Positions 30,598 to 38,506 of a DNA stretch of 64,000 nucleotides are shown piece by piece. The DNA is from Hymenobacter cyanobacteriorum (GTDB lineage Bacteria > Bacteroidota > Bacteroidia > Cytophagales > Hymenobacteraceae). The position numbers and the translations under genes are program-made. The notes beneath the pieces were generated by a model. The model saw nothing but the letters and a program-made list of their open reading frames with translations, had not been told where the DNA came from and did no database searches. The stretch covers positions 248,001-312,000 of the forward strand of contig NZ_JALBGC010000002.1 of assembly GCF_022631375.1 (NCBI RefSeq), read 5' to 3'. How positions within the stretch are numbered: the stretch's first letter is position 1; each line of letters begins with the position of its first letter.

Positions 30598-32415
30598 TTA
30601 CTGCTTCTTCGCCCAGGCGTCCATCTTGGTTTCGAGCACGGCCAGCGGCATCACGCCGTCCTTCAGCAGCTCGTCGTGGAAGTCGCTGAGCTTGAACTTG
30701 CTGCCCAGCTGTTTCTCGTAACGGGCGCGCAGCTCCTGAATTTTCAGCTGGCCGATTTTGTAGGCCAGCGCCTGGCCCGGAATGGCCATGTAGCGCTCAA
30801 TGGCCGAGGTGTCGTCGTCCTCGCTGGCGGGCATGTTGTCGAGCATGTAGGCAATGGCCTGCTCGCGGGTGAGTTGGCCGGTGTGCAGGCCGGTATCCAC
30901 CACCAGGCGCACGGCGCGCAGCATTTCGTCGTTGAGGGCGCCCACGTACTGGTAGGGGTCTTTATATAGGCCCAGTTCCTTGCCCAGGCTTTCGCAGTAG
31001 AGCGCCCAGCCCTCCGTCATGGCGCCGTAGCCGGCAAACTGGCGGAACTTGGGCAGACTGGTGTTTTCCTGCTGCAGCGAAATCTGGTAGTGGTGGCCCG
31101 GAATGGCTTCGTGCAGAAACAGCGACTCCATGCCCTGCGTCACGTTGTACTCGGCGGGCTTGGGCAGCGGCACATAAAAAATGCCCGGCCGCGTGCCATC
31201 CGGCGAGCCCTGGTTGTACTCGGCCGACGCCGACGCCTCCCGGAACGCCTCGGTGCGCCGAATTTCAAACGGCGACTTGGGCACGCGCCCGAACATCTTT
31301 TTCAGGTTCGGGTCGATGGTTTCCTGAATCTTGCGGAAGCCGGCCAGCACCTCCTCGGCCGTTTTGAAGGGCATGGCCTTGGGGTCGTGCTTCAGGCTCT
31401 CGAAGAACTGCCGCAACGTGCCCTTGAAGCCCAGCTGGGTTTTCATGCGCTCCATTTCGGCACGCAGGCGGGCCACCTCGCGCAAGCCTAGGGCGTGAAT
31501 TTCGGCCGGGGTTTTGTCGGTCGTGGTCCAGTAGCTGGCGTAGTAGCGGTAGATTTCCGGCCCACCGGGCACCGCGTTGATGCCGCTGGTGGCGCGGGAT
31601 TTCGGCAAGTATTCGTTGGCCAGAAAATCGCCGAGCTTCTTGTAAGTAGGCACCACTTCAGTCAGAATGGCCTTCTTATACTCCTCAGTAATGCGCTTCT
31701 TATCCGCGTCCGAAAAGTCTTTCGGGAAAGCGTTTATCGGGCCGTAAAACAGTGACTTGGTGGGGTCCGTCACCTGCATGTCCTTGGCACGCATCTGCGG
31801 AATCATCTTTACCACCAAGGCCCGCGGTAGCACCACGCCCGCTTTCATTCCGCGCCGGAAGTTGCCGATGGCCGAGTCAGCCCACACCGTGAAGCCGCGC
31901 ACCCGGCCCAGCCAGTTGTCGTAGTCCTGCACCGTCTTAAACGGCTGGTTGCCTTGTCCCGAGCCGAACTGCCCCATGCTAATAGGCAGCCCCCAGAACT
32001 GCTGAAACGGCAGCATCCAGGTGTTCAGCTTCAACCCGTCCACGCGCTGCTTCAGGTCGTACTGAAAGATGTCGTAGCTGATTTTATCGTTCTCGTCCAG
32101 CGCCGCGCGGTCGAACTTGCCCAGCCGCGTCAGGTAGTCCTGGTAGAAGGTGCGCAGCGTGTCGCGGTAGGCCTGGGTCTGGTCGTTGGGCAGCTGGTCG
32201 TTGAAGCGGTTGTCGCCCTGGGCCGTGGCCGAGAGCGGGTCGAGCCGCGACTGCTTTTCCCAGAAGCTGGCAAACAAGCCGTTCAGGCCCTTGGTCGAGT
32301 CGGCGGCGGCTGCGCTGCCGGGGGCGCTGGTGGTGGCGGTTTCGGTGGTTTTGGTCTGGTTGCAGGCCGTGGTGAGGGCGGCCGCTACAAGGCCGGCCAG
32401 GGCAATTTTCTTCAT
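30598..32415 (-). CDS. DUF885 exported metallopeptidase-like lipoprotein
   Basis: A 605-residue paralogue of the neighbouring DUF885 protein, but with a lipobox (MKKIALAGLVAAALTTAC) instead of a simple signal peptide. The motif LFLHEAIPGHHYQISLQQ holds His435-Glu436; the downstream YCESLGKELGLYKDPYQ repeats that of the paralogue. Its N-terminal linker (TETATTSAPGSAAAADS) is low in complexity. A membrane-anchored and a soluble version side by side suggest a duplicated peptidase placed in two sites. Substrate not known. Confidence 0.9.
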   Translation of the reverse strand: MKKIALAGLVAAALTTACNQTKTTETATTSAPGSAAAADSTKGLNGLFASFWEKQSRLDPLSATAQGDNRFNDQLPNDQTQAYRDTLRTFYQDYLTRLGKFDRAALDENDKISYDIFQYDLKQRVDGLKLNTWMLPFQQFWGLPISMGQFGSGQGNQPFKTVQDYDNWLGRVRGFTVWADSAIGNFRRGMKAGVVLPRALVVKMIPQMRAKDMQVTDPTKSLFYGPINAFPKDFSDADKKRITEEYKKAILTEVVPTYKKLGDFLANEYLPKSRATSGINAVPGGPEIYRYYASYWTTTDKTPAEIHALGLREVARLRAEMERMKTQLGFKGTLRQFFESLKHDPKAMPFKTAEEVLAGFRKIQETIDPNLKKMFGRVPKSPFEIRRTEAFREASASAEYNQGSPDGTRPGIFYVPLPKPAEYNVTQGMESLFLHEAIPGHHYQISLQQENTSLPKFRQFAGYGAMTEGWALYCESLGKELGLYKDPYQYVGALNDEMLRAVRLVVDTGLHTGQLTREQAIAYMLDNMPASEDDDTSAIERYMAIPGQALAYKIGQLKIQELRARYEKQLGSKFKLSDFHDELLKDGVMPLAVLETKMDAWAKKQ

Positions 32416-32483
32416 AAGGAATGGGAATGTGCCGCAAGCTACGACGCCGCCCGATACGCCCGATGCCCTCCTGCCTCGCCACG

Positions 32484-33050
32484 CTACTGGGCGGGTGCGG
32501 CTGGCCCCGCGTTCAGGCGCGCCACCGCCAGGCGGCCCAACGCCCGGGCCACCTGCCAGCGCGAATAGCCTTTGGCCGGCCGCGGCAAGCCGATAACCAA
32601 CGTGCGCTCTGGCAGCCGCACATACAAATCGCCGTGGTAATCATCGTAATACGCCTCGTGGCCGAGGTCATTCACGGCCAGAATGTTGCGGCGGCGCAGG
32701 TTGTTGCCAGCCTGCGCAATGGCAAATGCCCCCGCCGGCCGAAACGACAACAAAACCACCGCATCGGGGCTGCCAGCCTGGTCAGCTTCCACAAAGCGGC
32801 AGGCCTCGCCCTGGGCTTGCTGCTGCACGGGTTGCCCGGTCAGGTCGGCCACTTCGCGGGGCGTGAGCAGGCCGCAGGCCTCGGTGGGCAGCGTAGCCGT
32901 GGTATCGGCCTGCACAGCCACCGAGCGGCCGTTGCCACCACTGGCCTGTTCGAGCGGAGCCTGGCCGCTACAGGCCCCCAGCAGCAGGGCCGTGCCGGCC
33001 AGAGCCAGTCGGCGGCCCGCCGCGCCAATAAAGAGAACCGGAAAACGCAT
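32484..33050 (-). CDS. Lipoprotein resembling DUF3558 proteins
   Basis: A 188-residue protein. Signal FIGAAGRRLALAGTALLLGAC with lipobox LGAC, a short linker, then LPTEACGLLTPREVADLTGQPV, CRFVEADQAG and later GHEAYYDDYHGDLYVR. The CxLLTPxExxxxxG...C order resembles the DUF3558-type beta-rich lipoproteins of Gram-positive bacteria; the match is by eye and unproved. It is 68 bases upstream of the DUF885 lipoprotein gene on the same strand, so co-transcription is possible. Confidence 0.6.
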   Translation of the reverse strand: MRFPVLFIGAAGRRLALAGTALLLGACSGQAPLEQASGGNGRSVAVQADTTATLPTEACGLLTPREVADLTGQPVQQQAQGEACRFVEADQAGSPDAVVLLSFRPAGAFAIAQAGNNLRRRNILAVNDLGHEAYYDDYHGDLYVRLPERTLVIGLPRPAKGYSRWQVARALGRLAVARLNAGPAAPAQ

Positions 33051-33151
33051 AAAGCGAGCAGTAAAAGTCGGTTAGGTGAATTTCTCTGTACGTGAGCCGG
33101 CCAAAAAAGTCCCGCCCGCTACCGCAGCCCTGCTACAAAAGGCCCCAAGCA

Positions 33152-33186
33152 AAAGCCCCGTGCCGCTACTGCGGGCACGGGGCTTT
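33152..33186 (-). terminator. Hairpin terminator of the T9SS cargo gene
   Basis: Arms AAAGCCCCGTGCC and GGGCACGGGGCTTT around a small loop. On the minus strand it lies about 25 bases beyond the stop of the T9SS cargo gene. Confidence 0.85.
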
Positions 33187-33210
33187 GGGCTTGATGGGGG
33201 CGGGAGCAAC

Positions 33211-34455
33211 CTATTGCCGCGTCAGGCGCTGGGTGTGGCGGCCGGCGGCATCGGTCAGCTCCAGGAAGAAGGCGCCTTTGGGCAGCGTGCTCAGGTCGAG
33301 GCGGTCGCCGCCGGCGGCCTGGCCGCTGCTCAGCGCTTGGCCCAGGCCGTTGAGGATGCGGTAGCGCACGGGGCCCAGGCTGGCGGGCAGCACCACCACA
33401 TCGGTGGTGGGGTTGGGGTAGATGGCCACGATTTCGGCGTTGCGGCGCACGGTGGCCACGGGCGAGTAAGCGGAGCTGCCGTCCACATCAACCTGCCGCA
33501 GGCGGTAGTAGGCCAGGCCAGCCAGCGGGCGGGCATCGGCGAAATCGTATTCGCGCAAGCTGCTGCTGTTGCCCTGGGCGGCCACCTTGCCAATGGTTTC
33601 GTAGGCTTCGCCGGTGGCGCTGCGCTGCACCTCGAAGTAGGCACTGTTCTTCTCGCTGGCCGTGGCCCAGCTCAGGCCCACGGCGCTGCCTCTGGACGCG
33701 GCCTCGAAGCGGGTGAGCTCAACGGGCAGAGGTTTCGATGCATCTCCTGAAGTCAGAGTGACATTGTCAATTACAATTTGCCCGCGAGAAGCAACATTTA
33801 TTACAAAATAGATTTCTACAAGTGTGCCAGCAGTGTTGGATGATGGTAGATTGACTGTGACCTTAGAAACCTTGGCAGCATTACTAACAATTGCGATATT
33901 ATTAGCTGTATAGTCCGTGAATACTGGTGAAGTTCCGGCTCCTGTGGTGCCGAGCGGATATTGAGGAGAATCGGCAGAGCCAATCACCCTTACTATTCTA
34001 TTAAATCCTTCGTTATTGATGTTGGCAAAAACATCAATTGTCGATGTCGTGTTAAATCCATCAGTTCCACCTGCGTTATAACTGCCAATCTCAAAGCTTA
34101 CTGTATTGGGATTGGTTGCGCCGGATGCGAAAGCAAAAGTCTTTCTCACAAAATTTACTTGAGTGCTACCGGAGTTTCCATTGCCATTATTGGCAAGTCT
34201 TACTCCATAAGCGGTAGTCGAGCTGTTGTCTGCTCTGGTAACAGCGAAGGAACCAATCGATACTCCAGTGCCAATGTTAGTGGCATTCGAAGTGGTGTAA
34301 GGATAATTAGCATCAGCTGTGCTGTTATTACCAAACGTCTGAAATAGCGGAGTCGTTTGTGCCACTACTTTTAGTGGAGTTGACATAACAGCCAATGCCA
34401 GTAAAAAAGACTTCGGAGATGCAGAAAGAAGGCGGTTGAGGACAGATGGTACCAT
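33211..34455 (-). CDS. T9SS-secreted protein with type A sorting domain; mosaic composition
   Basis: A 414-residue protein. After a signal peptide (FLLALAVMSTPLKVVAQ) residues about 35-235 are a beta-rich domain full of Thr, Asn and Ser (FQTFGNNSTADANYPYTT, IVIDNVTLTSGD), typical of surface or adhesin-like sandwiches. Then a conserved linker PLPVELTRFEAA, a fibronectin-like segment (LSWATASEKNSAYFEVQRS) and a type A sorting domain (IYPNPTTDVVVLP, LPKGAFFLELTDAAG). The domain in front is encoded by AT-rich DNA (33740-34455); the sorting module (33211-33735) is GC-rich. The break coincides with the linker, as if the passenger domain had been joined to a resident secretion module. Confidence 0.87.
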   Translation of the reverse strand: MVPSVLNRLLSASPKSFLLALAVMSTPLKVVAQTTPLFQTFGNNSTADANYPYTTSNATNIGTGVSIGSFAVTRADNSSTTAYGVRLANNGNGNSGSTQVNFVRKTFAFASGATNPNTVSFEIGSYNAGGTDGFNTTSTIDVFANINNEGFNRIVRVIGSADSPQYPLGTTGAGTSPVFTDYTANNIAIVSNAAKVSKVTVNLPSSNTAGTLVEIYFVINVASRGQIVIDNVTLTSGDASKPLPVELTRFEAASRGSAVGLSWATASEKNSAYFEVQRSATGEAYETIGKVAAQGNSSSLREYDFADARPLAGLAYYRLRQVDVDGSSAYSPVATVRRNAEIVAIYPNPTTDVVVLPASLGPVRYRILNGLGQALSSGQAAGGDRLDLSTLPKGAFFLELTDAAGRHTQRLTRQ

Positions 34456-34828
34456 TGCTGTAATGAGGTTTTAAATAGCCGCAATAAGCGGCGTAAGTCC
34501 GCAATTTATATTATTTGTTTGAAAAGTTAAATATGTCAAATCGTTGTTATTAGATAATTAATGTTCATTGCCATATATAGGCTCGTTTTACTTGGATGCG
34601 TCCTAAACCGCAAAGCGCCAATTATGCTCGTTAAAATACGTTTTGAGCTCGATGAAACTCGTTCGGCATAGTTGGGCTATTACGCCCCGGCGTCTTAGCT
34701 CTGCTCGCCTGCGTGGGCTTGCTTGCTAATGGACCCAACCAGCCGCCAGGCTTGCCCGCTACTGGCACTTCGCACGGGCCCGTGTTACTTTCGTAGGAAA
34801 AACATCCACTCCGAAAACCCACCCGGCT
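34456..34828. other. AT-rich intergenic region
   Basis: Between the divergent T9SS cargo and GH3 genes. The first half (34456-34600) is AT-rich like the passenger domain of the cargo gene, the rest returns to normal GC. TACTTTCG at 34786-34793, 7 of 8 to a -7 box, is a candidate promoter for the GH3 gene. No gene or RNA is recognised. Confidence 0.4.
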
Positions 34829-37800
34829 TTGTCAATATTCAAGTATTTGCTGTTGGGCTGGCTGCTGGCGGCGCCCTTGCTGGGCCAGGCCCAGCGCCGT
34901 CCGGCCCCCGTTCGTTCCGCCTCCCCGGCGCGGTCCCGTGCCAAAGCCACTGCAGTCAAAAAAGCATTACCCCGCCCGGTGCCGGTGCCCGGCGCACCCG
35001 CCTTCACGCGCTACCTGCACTCGCGCTGGGTCGATAGCCTGATGCGCGCCCTCACGCCCGACCAGCGGGCCGCGCAGCTGTTCATGGTGGCCGCGTACTC
35101 CAACCGCAAGCGCATCGACGAAGACTCAATTTCGGCCCTCATTCAGCAGTCGGGCATTGGCGGGCTCATCTTCTTCCAGGGTGGCCCGGTGCGGCAGGCC
35201 AAGCTGCTGAACCGCTACCAGAGCCAGAGCAAAGTGCCGCTGCTGGTGGCGCTCGACGGCGAGTGGGGCGTAGGCATGCGCCTCGATAGCGTGGTGAAAT
35301 TCCCGTACCAGATGAGCCTGGGCGGCGAAACCGACACGGCCCTGCTCTACGACATGGGCCGCGAGGTGGCGCGGCAATTCAAGCGCCTGGGCATGCACGT
35401 CAATTTCGCGCCGGTGGTGGATGTCAATAACAACCCCGCCAACCCGGTTATCGGCTTCCGCAGCTGGGGCGAAAACCCGGCCGCCGTGGCCCGCGACGGC
35501 CGCCAGTACATGCGCGGCATGCAGGACAACGGCATTCTGGCCGTGGCCAAGCACTTTCCCGGCCACGGCGACGTGGACGCCGACTCGCACCTGGCCCTGC
35601 CCACCGTGCGCGTCGACCGCCGCCGGCTCGACACGCTGGAGCTGCCGCCCTTCCGCAGCCTCATCGCGGGCGGGCTGGGCGGCATGATGGTGGCCCACCT
35701 CAACGTGCCCGCCCTCGACACCGTGAGCGGCCCGAGTACACTTTCCAAACCGATTATCGAAGGCGTGTTGCGCAAGGAAATGGGCTTTAAGGGCCTGATT
35801 TTCACGGATGCCATGAACATGAAGGGCGTCATCACGAAGTTTCCGCCCGGCGAGGCCGACGTGCGCGCCATCATGGCCGGCAACGATATTCTGGAGTTCA
35901 GCAAAAACGTGCCGCTGGCCCTGAAAATGGTACGCGCCGCTGTGGACAGCGGCCGCATTTCGCAGCAGCAGATTGACGAGCACTGCCGCCGCGTGCTGGC
36001 CCTCAAGCAGTGGGCCGGCCTGAACCACTACCGGCCCATCGAGACCAAAAAACTCTACGAAGACCTCAACGGCCCGCACGCCCAGTACCTCAGCCACCGC
36101 CTCACGGAGCTGAGCATCACGCTGCTGCGCAACCAGAAAAACCTGCTGCCCCTGCAGCGCCTCGACACGCTGCGCATTGCCACGCTGGTGCTGGGCGGCT
36201 CGCCGCGCGATACCACGGACTTTCAGCGGGCGGTGAGTGACTACGCGCCGGCCGCGCATTTCCACATCGCCTCCACGGCCTCGCTCGATGAGCTGACGAA
36301 GCTGCGCGCCGCCCTCAAGCCCTACAACCTCATTCTGGTGAGTTTGCAAAACCTGGGCCGCCTGCCCGCCACCAGCTTCGGCATCACGCCCGAAAACAAC
36401 ATGCTGCTGCGCGAGCTCGCCGACCAAAAGCAGCAGCTGGTGCTCAGCGTATTTGGCTCGGCCTACGCCGTGGCCAAAGTGCGCGATTTGGAACGTGCCG
36501 GGGCCGTGGTGCTGGCCTATCAGGAAAGCCCGAATGCCCAAAACCTCACGGCCCAGGCCATTTTCGGCGGCATCGCGGCCACCGGCAAACTGCCCGTAAC
36601 GGTGAGCGACCGGTACCCGCGCGGCTTCGGTCTGCGCACCGCCGCCGGCTCTCGCCTGCGTTACGCCAACCCGGAGGACGAAGCCATGGACCCGCGCCTC
36701 GAAGCCCGCGTGGATAGCCTCGTGGGCCGGGCGCTGGCCGCCCAGGCCTTCCCCGGTGCGCAGGTGCTCATTGCCCGGCGCGGCACGGTGGTGCTGCGCA
36801 AAAGCTACGGCAACCAGACGTACGCGGGCTTTGGTAATATGCAGGATGAGAAGAATGTGGCAAATGTGAAAAAGCTGAATAAGAAGAATATTTCCACATC
36901 TCTCACATCATCAGCATCTACCACATTATTAACGACGCCGCGCCCGGTGCAGAACGACGACCTCTACGACCTGGCCTCGATGACCAAGCTCATGGCCGCC
37001 ACGCCTGCGCTGATGCGGCTGGAAGGCGAGCGCAAATTCAGCCCCGACAGCGCGATGAGCAACTACTTTCCCTTCCTGCGCGGCACCAACAAGGCCGGCC
37101 TGAAGATGCGCGACGTGCTGGCGCACCAGGCTGGCCTGAAGGCCTGGATTTCGTTCTGGCAGGAGCTGCGGAAGAAAAACGGCGAGATGCGTCGCCGCTA
37201 CTTCCGCGCCGATTCGTCGGCCCGGTTCCCGCTGCCGGCGGCTGCCGGGCTGTGGGCGCGCAAGGACTTGCCAGCCCGCATCTACAAGGAAATAGGGGAG
37301 TCGCCGCTGAACGCCAAGCCGGGCTACGTGTACTCCGATTTGTCGTTCATTCTGTACCCCGAGCTGGTGAAGGCCCGCACCGGGCTGCCGCTCGATGCCT
37401 ATTTGCAAAAGGAAGTGTACGGGCCGCTGGGCGCTACCACGCTGGGCTTCCGGCCCACCAACCGCTTCCCGCTCAAGCGCATCGTGCCGACGGAAGTGGA
37501 TTCCGCCTTCCGCAAGCAGCTGTTGCACGGCACCGTGCACGACGAGGGTGCGGCGCTGCTCGGCGGCCTCTCGGGCCACGCCGGCCTGTTTGGCGATGCC
37601 AACGACGTGGCCAAGCTGGCTCAGACCTACGCCTGGGGCGGGCGCTACGGCGGGCAGCAACTCTTCGACAAAGCCGTGCTGGCCGAGTGGACCAGCTGCC
37701 AGTTCTGCCCCGACAACCGCCGCGCCCTGGCCTTCGACCGCCCGGCCCCCAACCCTACCGTGAACTCGGCCAAAAATGCCTCGCAGCGCAGCTACGGCCA

Positions 37801-37960
37801 CACCGGCTTCACGGGTACCTACTTCTGGGTGGAGCCCGATAAGGACCTGGTGGTGGTGCTGCTGACCAACCGCGTGCACCCCACGCGCCGCAACAACAAG
37901 CTGACGGAATTGAGCGTGCGCTCGTCGCTGCTGCAGCTGGCGATTGAAGCGGCGCGGTAG
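34829..37960 (+). CDS. GH3 glycosidase fused to beta-lactamase-fold hydrolase
   Basis: A 1043-residue exported protein. The best start is TTG 34829, giving SIFKYLLLGWLLAAPLLGQAQ; no in-frame ATG or GTG is near. Residues about 60-400 are a GH3 beta-N-acetylhexosaminidase domain: AKHFPGHGDVDADSH (near 241) with the His/Asp acid-base dyad and nucleophile Asp in FTDAMNMKGV (about 325). Residues 400-620 form the GH3 C domain. Residues about 640-1040 are a penicillin-binding-type hydrolase: SMTK near 715, YSDLSF, HTGFTG. The pair can remove GlcNAc and cut peptide bonds of muropeptides. Residues about 670-702 come from an AT-rich insertion (36838-36935). Confidence 0.9.
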   Translation: MSIFKYLLLGWLLAAPLLGQAQRRPAPVRSASPARSRAKATAVKKALPRPVPVPGAPAFTRYLHSRWVDSLMRALTPDQRAAQLFMVAAYSNRKRIDEDSISALIQQSGIGGLIFFQGGPVRQAKLLNRYQSQSKVPLLVALDGEWGVGMRLDSVVKFPYQMSLGGETDTALLYDMGREVARQFKRLGMHVNFAPVVDVNNNPANPVIGFRSWGENPAAVARDGRQYMRGMQDNGILAVAKHFPGHGDVDADSHLALPTVRVDRRRLDTLELPPFRSLIAGGLGGMMVAHLNVPALDTVSGPSTLSKPIIEGVLRKEMGFKGLIFTDAMNMKGVITKFPPGEADVRAIMAGNDILEFSKNVPLALKMVRAAVDSGRISQQQIDEHCRRVLALKQWAGLNHYRPIETKKLYEDLNGPHAQYLSHRLTELSITLLRNQKNLLPLQRLDTLRIATLVLGGSPRDTTDFQRAVSDYAPAAHFHIASTASLDELTKLRAALKPYNLILVSLQNLGRLPATSFGITPENNMLLRELADQKQQLVLSVFGSAYAVAKVRDLERAGAVVLAYQESPNAQNLTAQAIFGGIAATGKLPVTVSDRYPRGFGLRTAAGSRLRYANPEDEAMDPRLEARVDSLVGRALAAQAFPGAQVLIARRGTVVLRKSYGNQTYAGFGNMQDEKNVANVKKLNKKNISTSLTSSASTTLLTTPRPVQNDDLYDLASMTKLMAATPALMRLEGERKFSPDSAMSNYFPFLRGTNKAGLKMRDVLAHQAGLKAWISFWQELRKKNGEMRRRYFRADSSARFPLPAAAGLWARKDLPARIYKEIGESPLNAKPGYVYSDLSFILYPELVKARTGLPLDAYLQKEVYGPLGATTLGFRPTNRFPLKRIVPTEVDSAFRKQLLHGTVHDEGAALLGGLSGHAGLFGDANDVAKLAQTYAWGGRYGGQQLFDKAVLAEWTSCQFCPDNRRALAFDRPAPNPTVNSAKNASQRSYGHTGFTGTYFWVEPDKDLVVVLLTNRVHPTRRNNKLTELSVRSSLLQLAIEAAR
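36838..36935. repeat. AT-rich in-frame insertion in the GH3 fusion gene
   Basis: A stretch of about 98 bases far richer in A and T than its surroundings; it encodes a Lys/Asn- then Ser/Thr-rich linker. Partial self-complementarity (AATGTGGCAAATG versus the complement of CATCTACCACATT) suggests a degraded palindrome. Confidence 0.5.
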
Positions 37961-37962
37961 GG

Positions 37963-38007
37963 GTTTCACGCAATGTTTCGCTGTGTTAAACCGCAGGGTT
38001 TCGCAGT
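37963..38007. repeat. Left inverted repeat of the GxxExxY cassette
   Basis: TTTCACGCAATGTTTCGC and on through GTGTTAAACCGCAGGGTTT: 38 bases match the complement of 38446-38483 with two mismatches. It begins three bases after the stop codon of the GH3 gene. Confidence 0.85.
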
Positions 38008-38033
38008 GTCGTTCTTTCGGTGTTCATTTGAGA

Positions 38034-38411
38034 ATGAGTGAGAACGAAATTTCTTTTGAAATCCGCCGGGCATCATTCAAGCTGCACACGGAGTTGGGGC
38101 CGGGCTTGCTGGAATCAGTGTACGAAACTGCCTTAGCATACGAGTTGCGGCAGATTGGCCTGCACGTAGTCACGCAGGTTCCCTTGCCGATGGTGTATGG
38201 CGGCGTACAGATGGAAATAGGTTTTCGGCTGGATTTGGTAGTAGAAGGAAAGGTAATCGTCGAAATAAAATCAGTTGAAATATTGCAGGAAGTGCATTTT
38301 AAGCAACTGCTGACTTACCTAAAACTTTCCGGCCTGAAGCTCGGTCAACTCATCAACTTCAACGTTGTTACTCTGAAAGACCACATGCACCGCCTGGTGA
38401 ACGGTTTGTAA
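38034..38411 (+). CDS. GxxExxY protein (PD-(D/E)XK-like)
   Basis: A 125-residue protein. LGPGLLESVYETALAYEL is the family's GxxExxY signature; FRLDLVVEGKVIVEIKSVE is a PD-(D/E)XK nuclease-type core (Asp in RLDLVV, then Glu-Ile-Lys). It ends HFKQLLTYLKLSGLKLGQLINFN, as the family usually does. The gene is AT-richer than its neighbours and is enclosed by inverted repeats of about 38 bases or more (37963-38007 and 38440-38484). The start ATG 38034 (MSENEISFEI) lies directly after the left repeat. No known biochemical activity; a role in nucleic-acid handling or mobility is inferred. Confidence 0.85.
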   Translation: MSENEISFEIRRASFKLHTELGPGLLESVYETALAYELRQIGLHVVTQVPLPMVYGGVQMEIGFRLDLVVEGKVIVEIKSVEILQEVHFKQLLTYLKLSGLKLGQLINFNVVTLKDHMHRLVNGL

Positions 38412-38439
38412 GAACAACACTGCGAACCGAAGGACGACG

Positions 38440-38484
38440 AAGTCAAACCCTGCGGTTTAACACCGCGAAACACTGCGTGAAATA
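38440..38484. repeat. Right inverted repeat of the GxxExxY cassette
   Basis: The inverted copy of the repeat at 37963-38007; read on the minus strand it is TTTCACGCAGTGTTTCGC followed by GGTGTTAAACCGCAGGGTTT. Further partial matches extend toward the gene. Confidence 0.85.
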
Positions 38485-38506
38485 ACTGCCCAAAAATTCC
38501 CACAAC

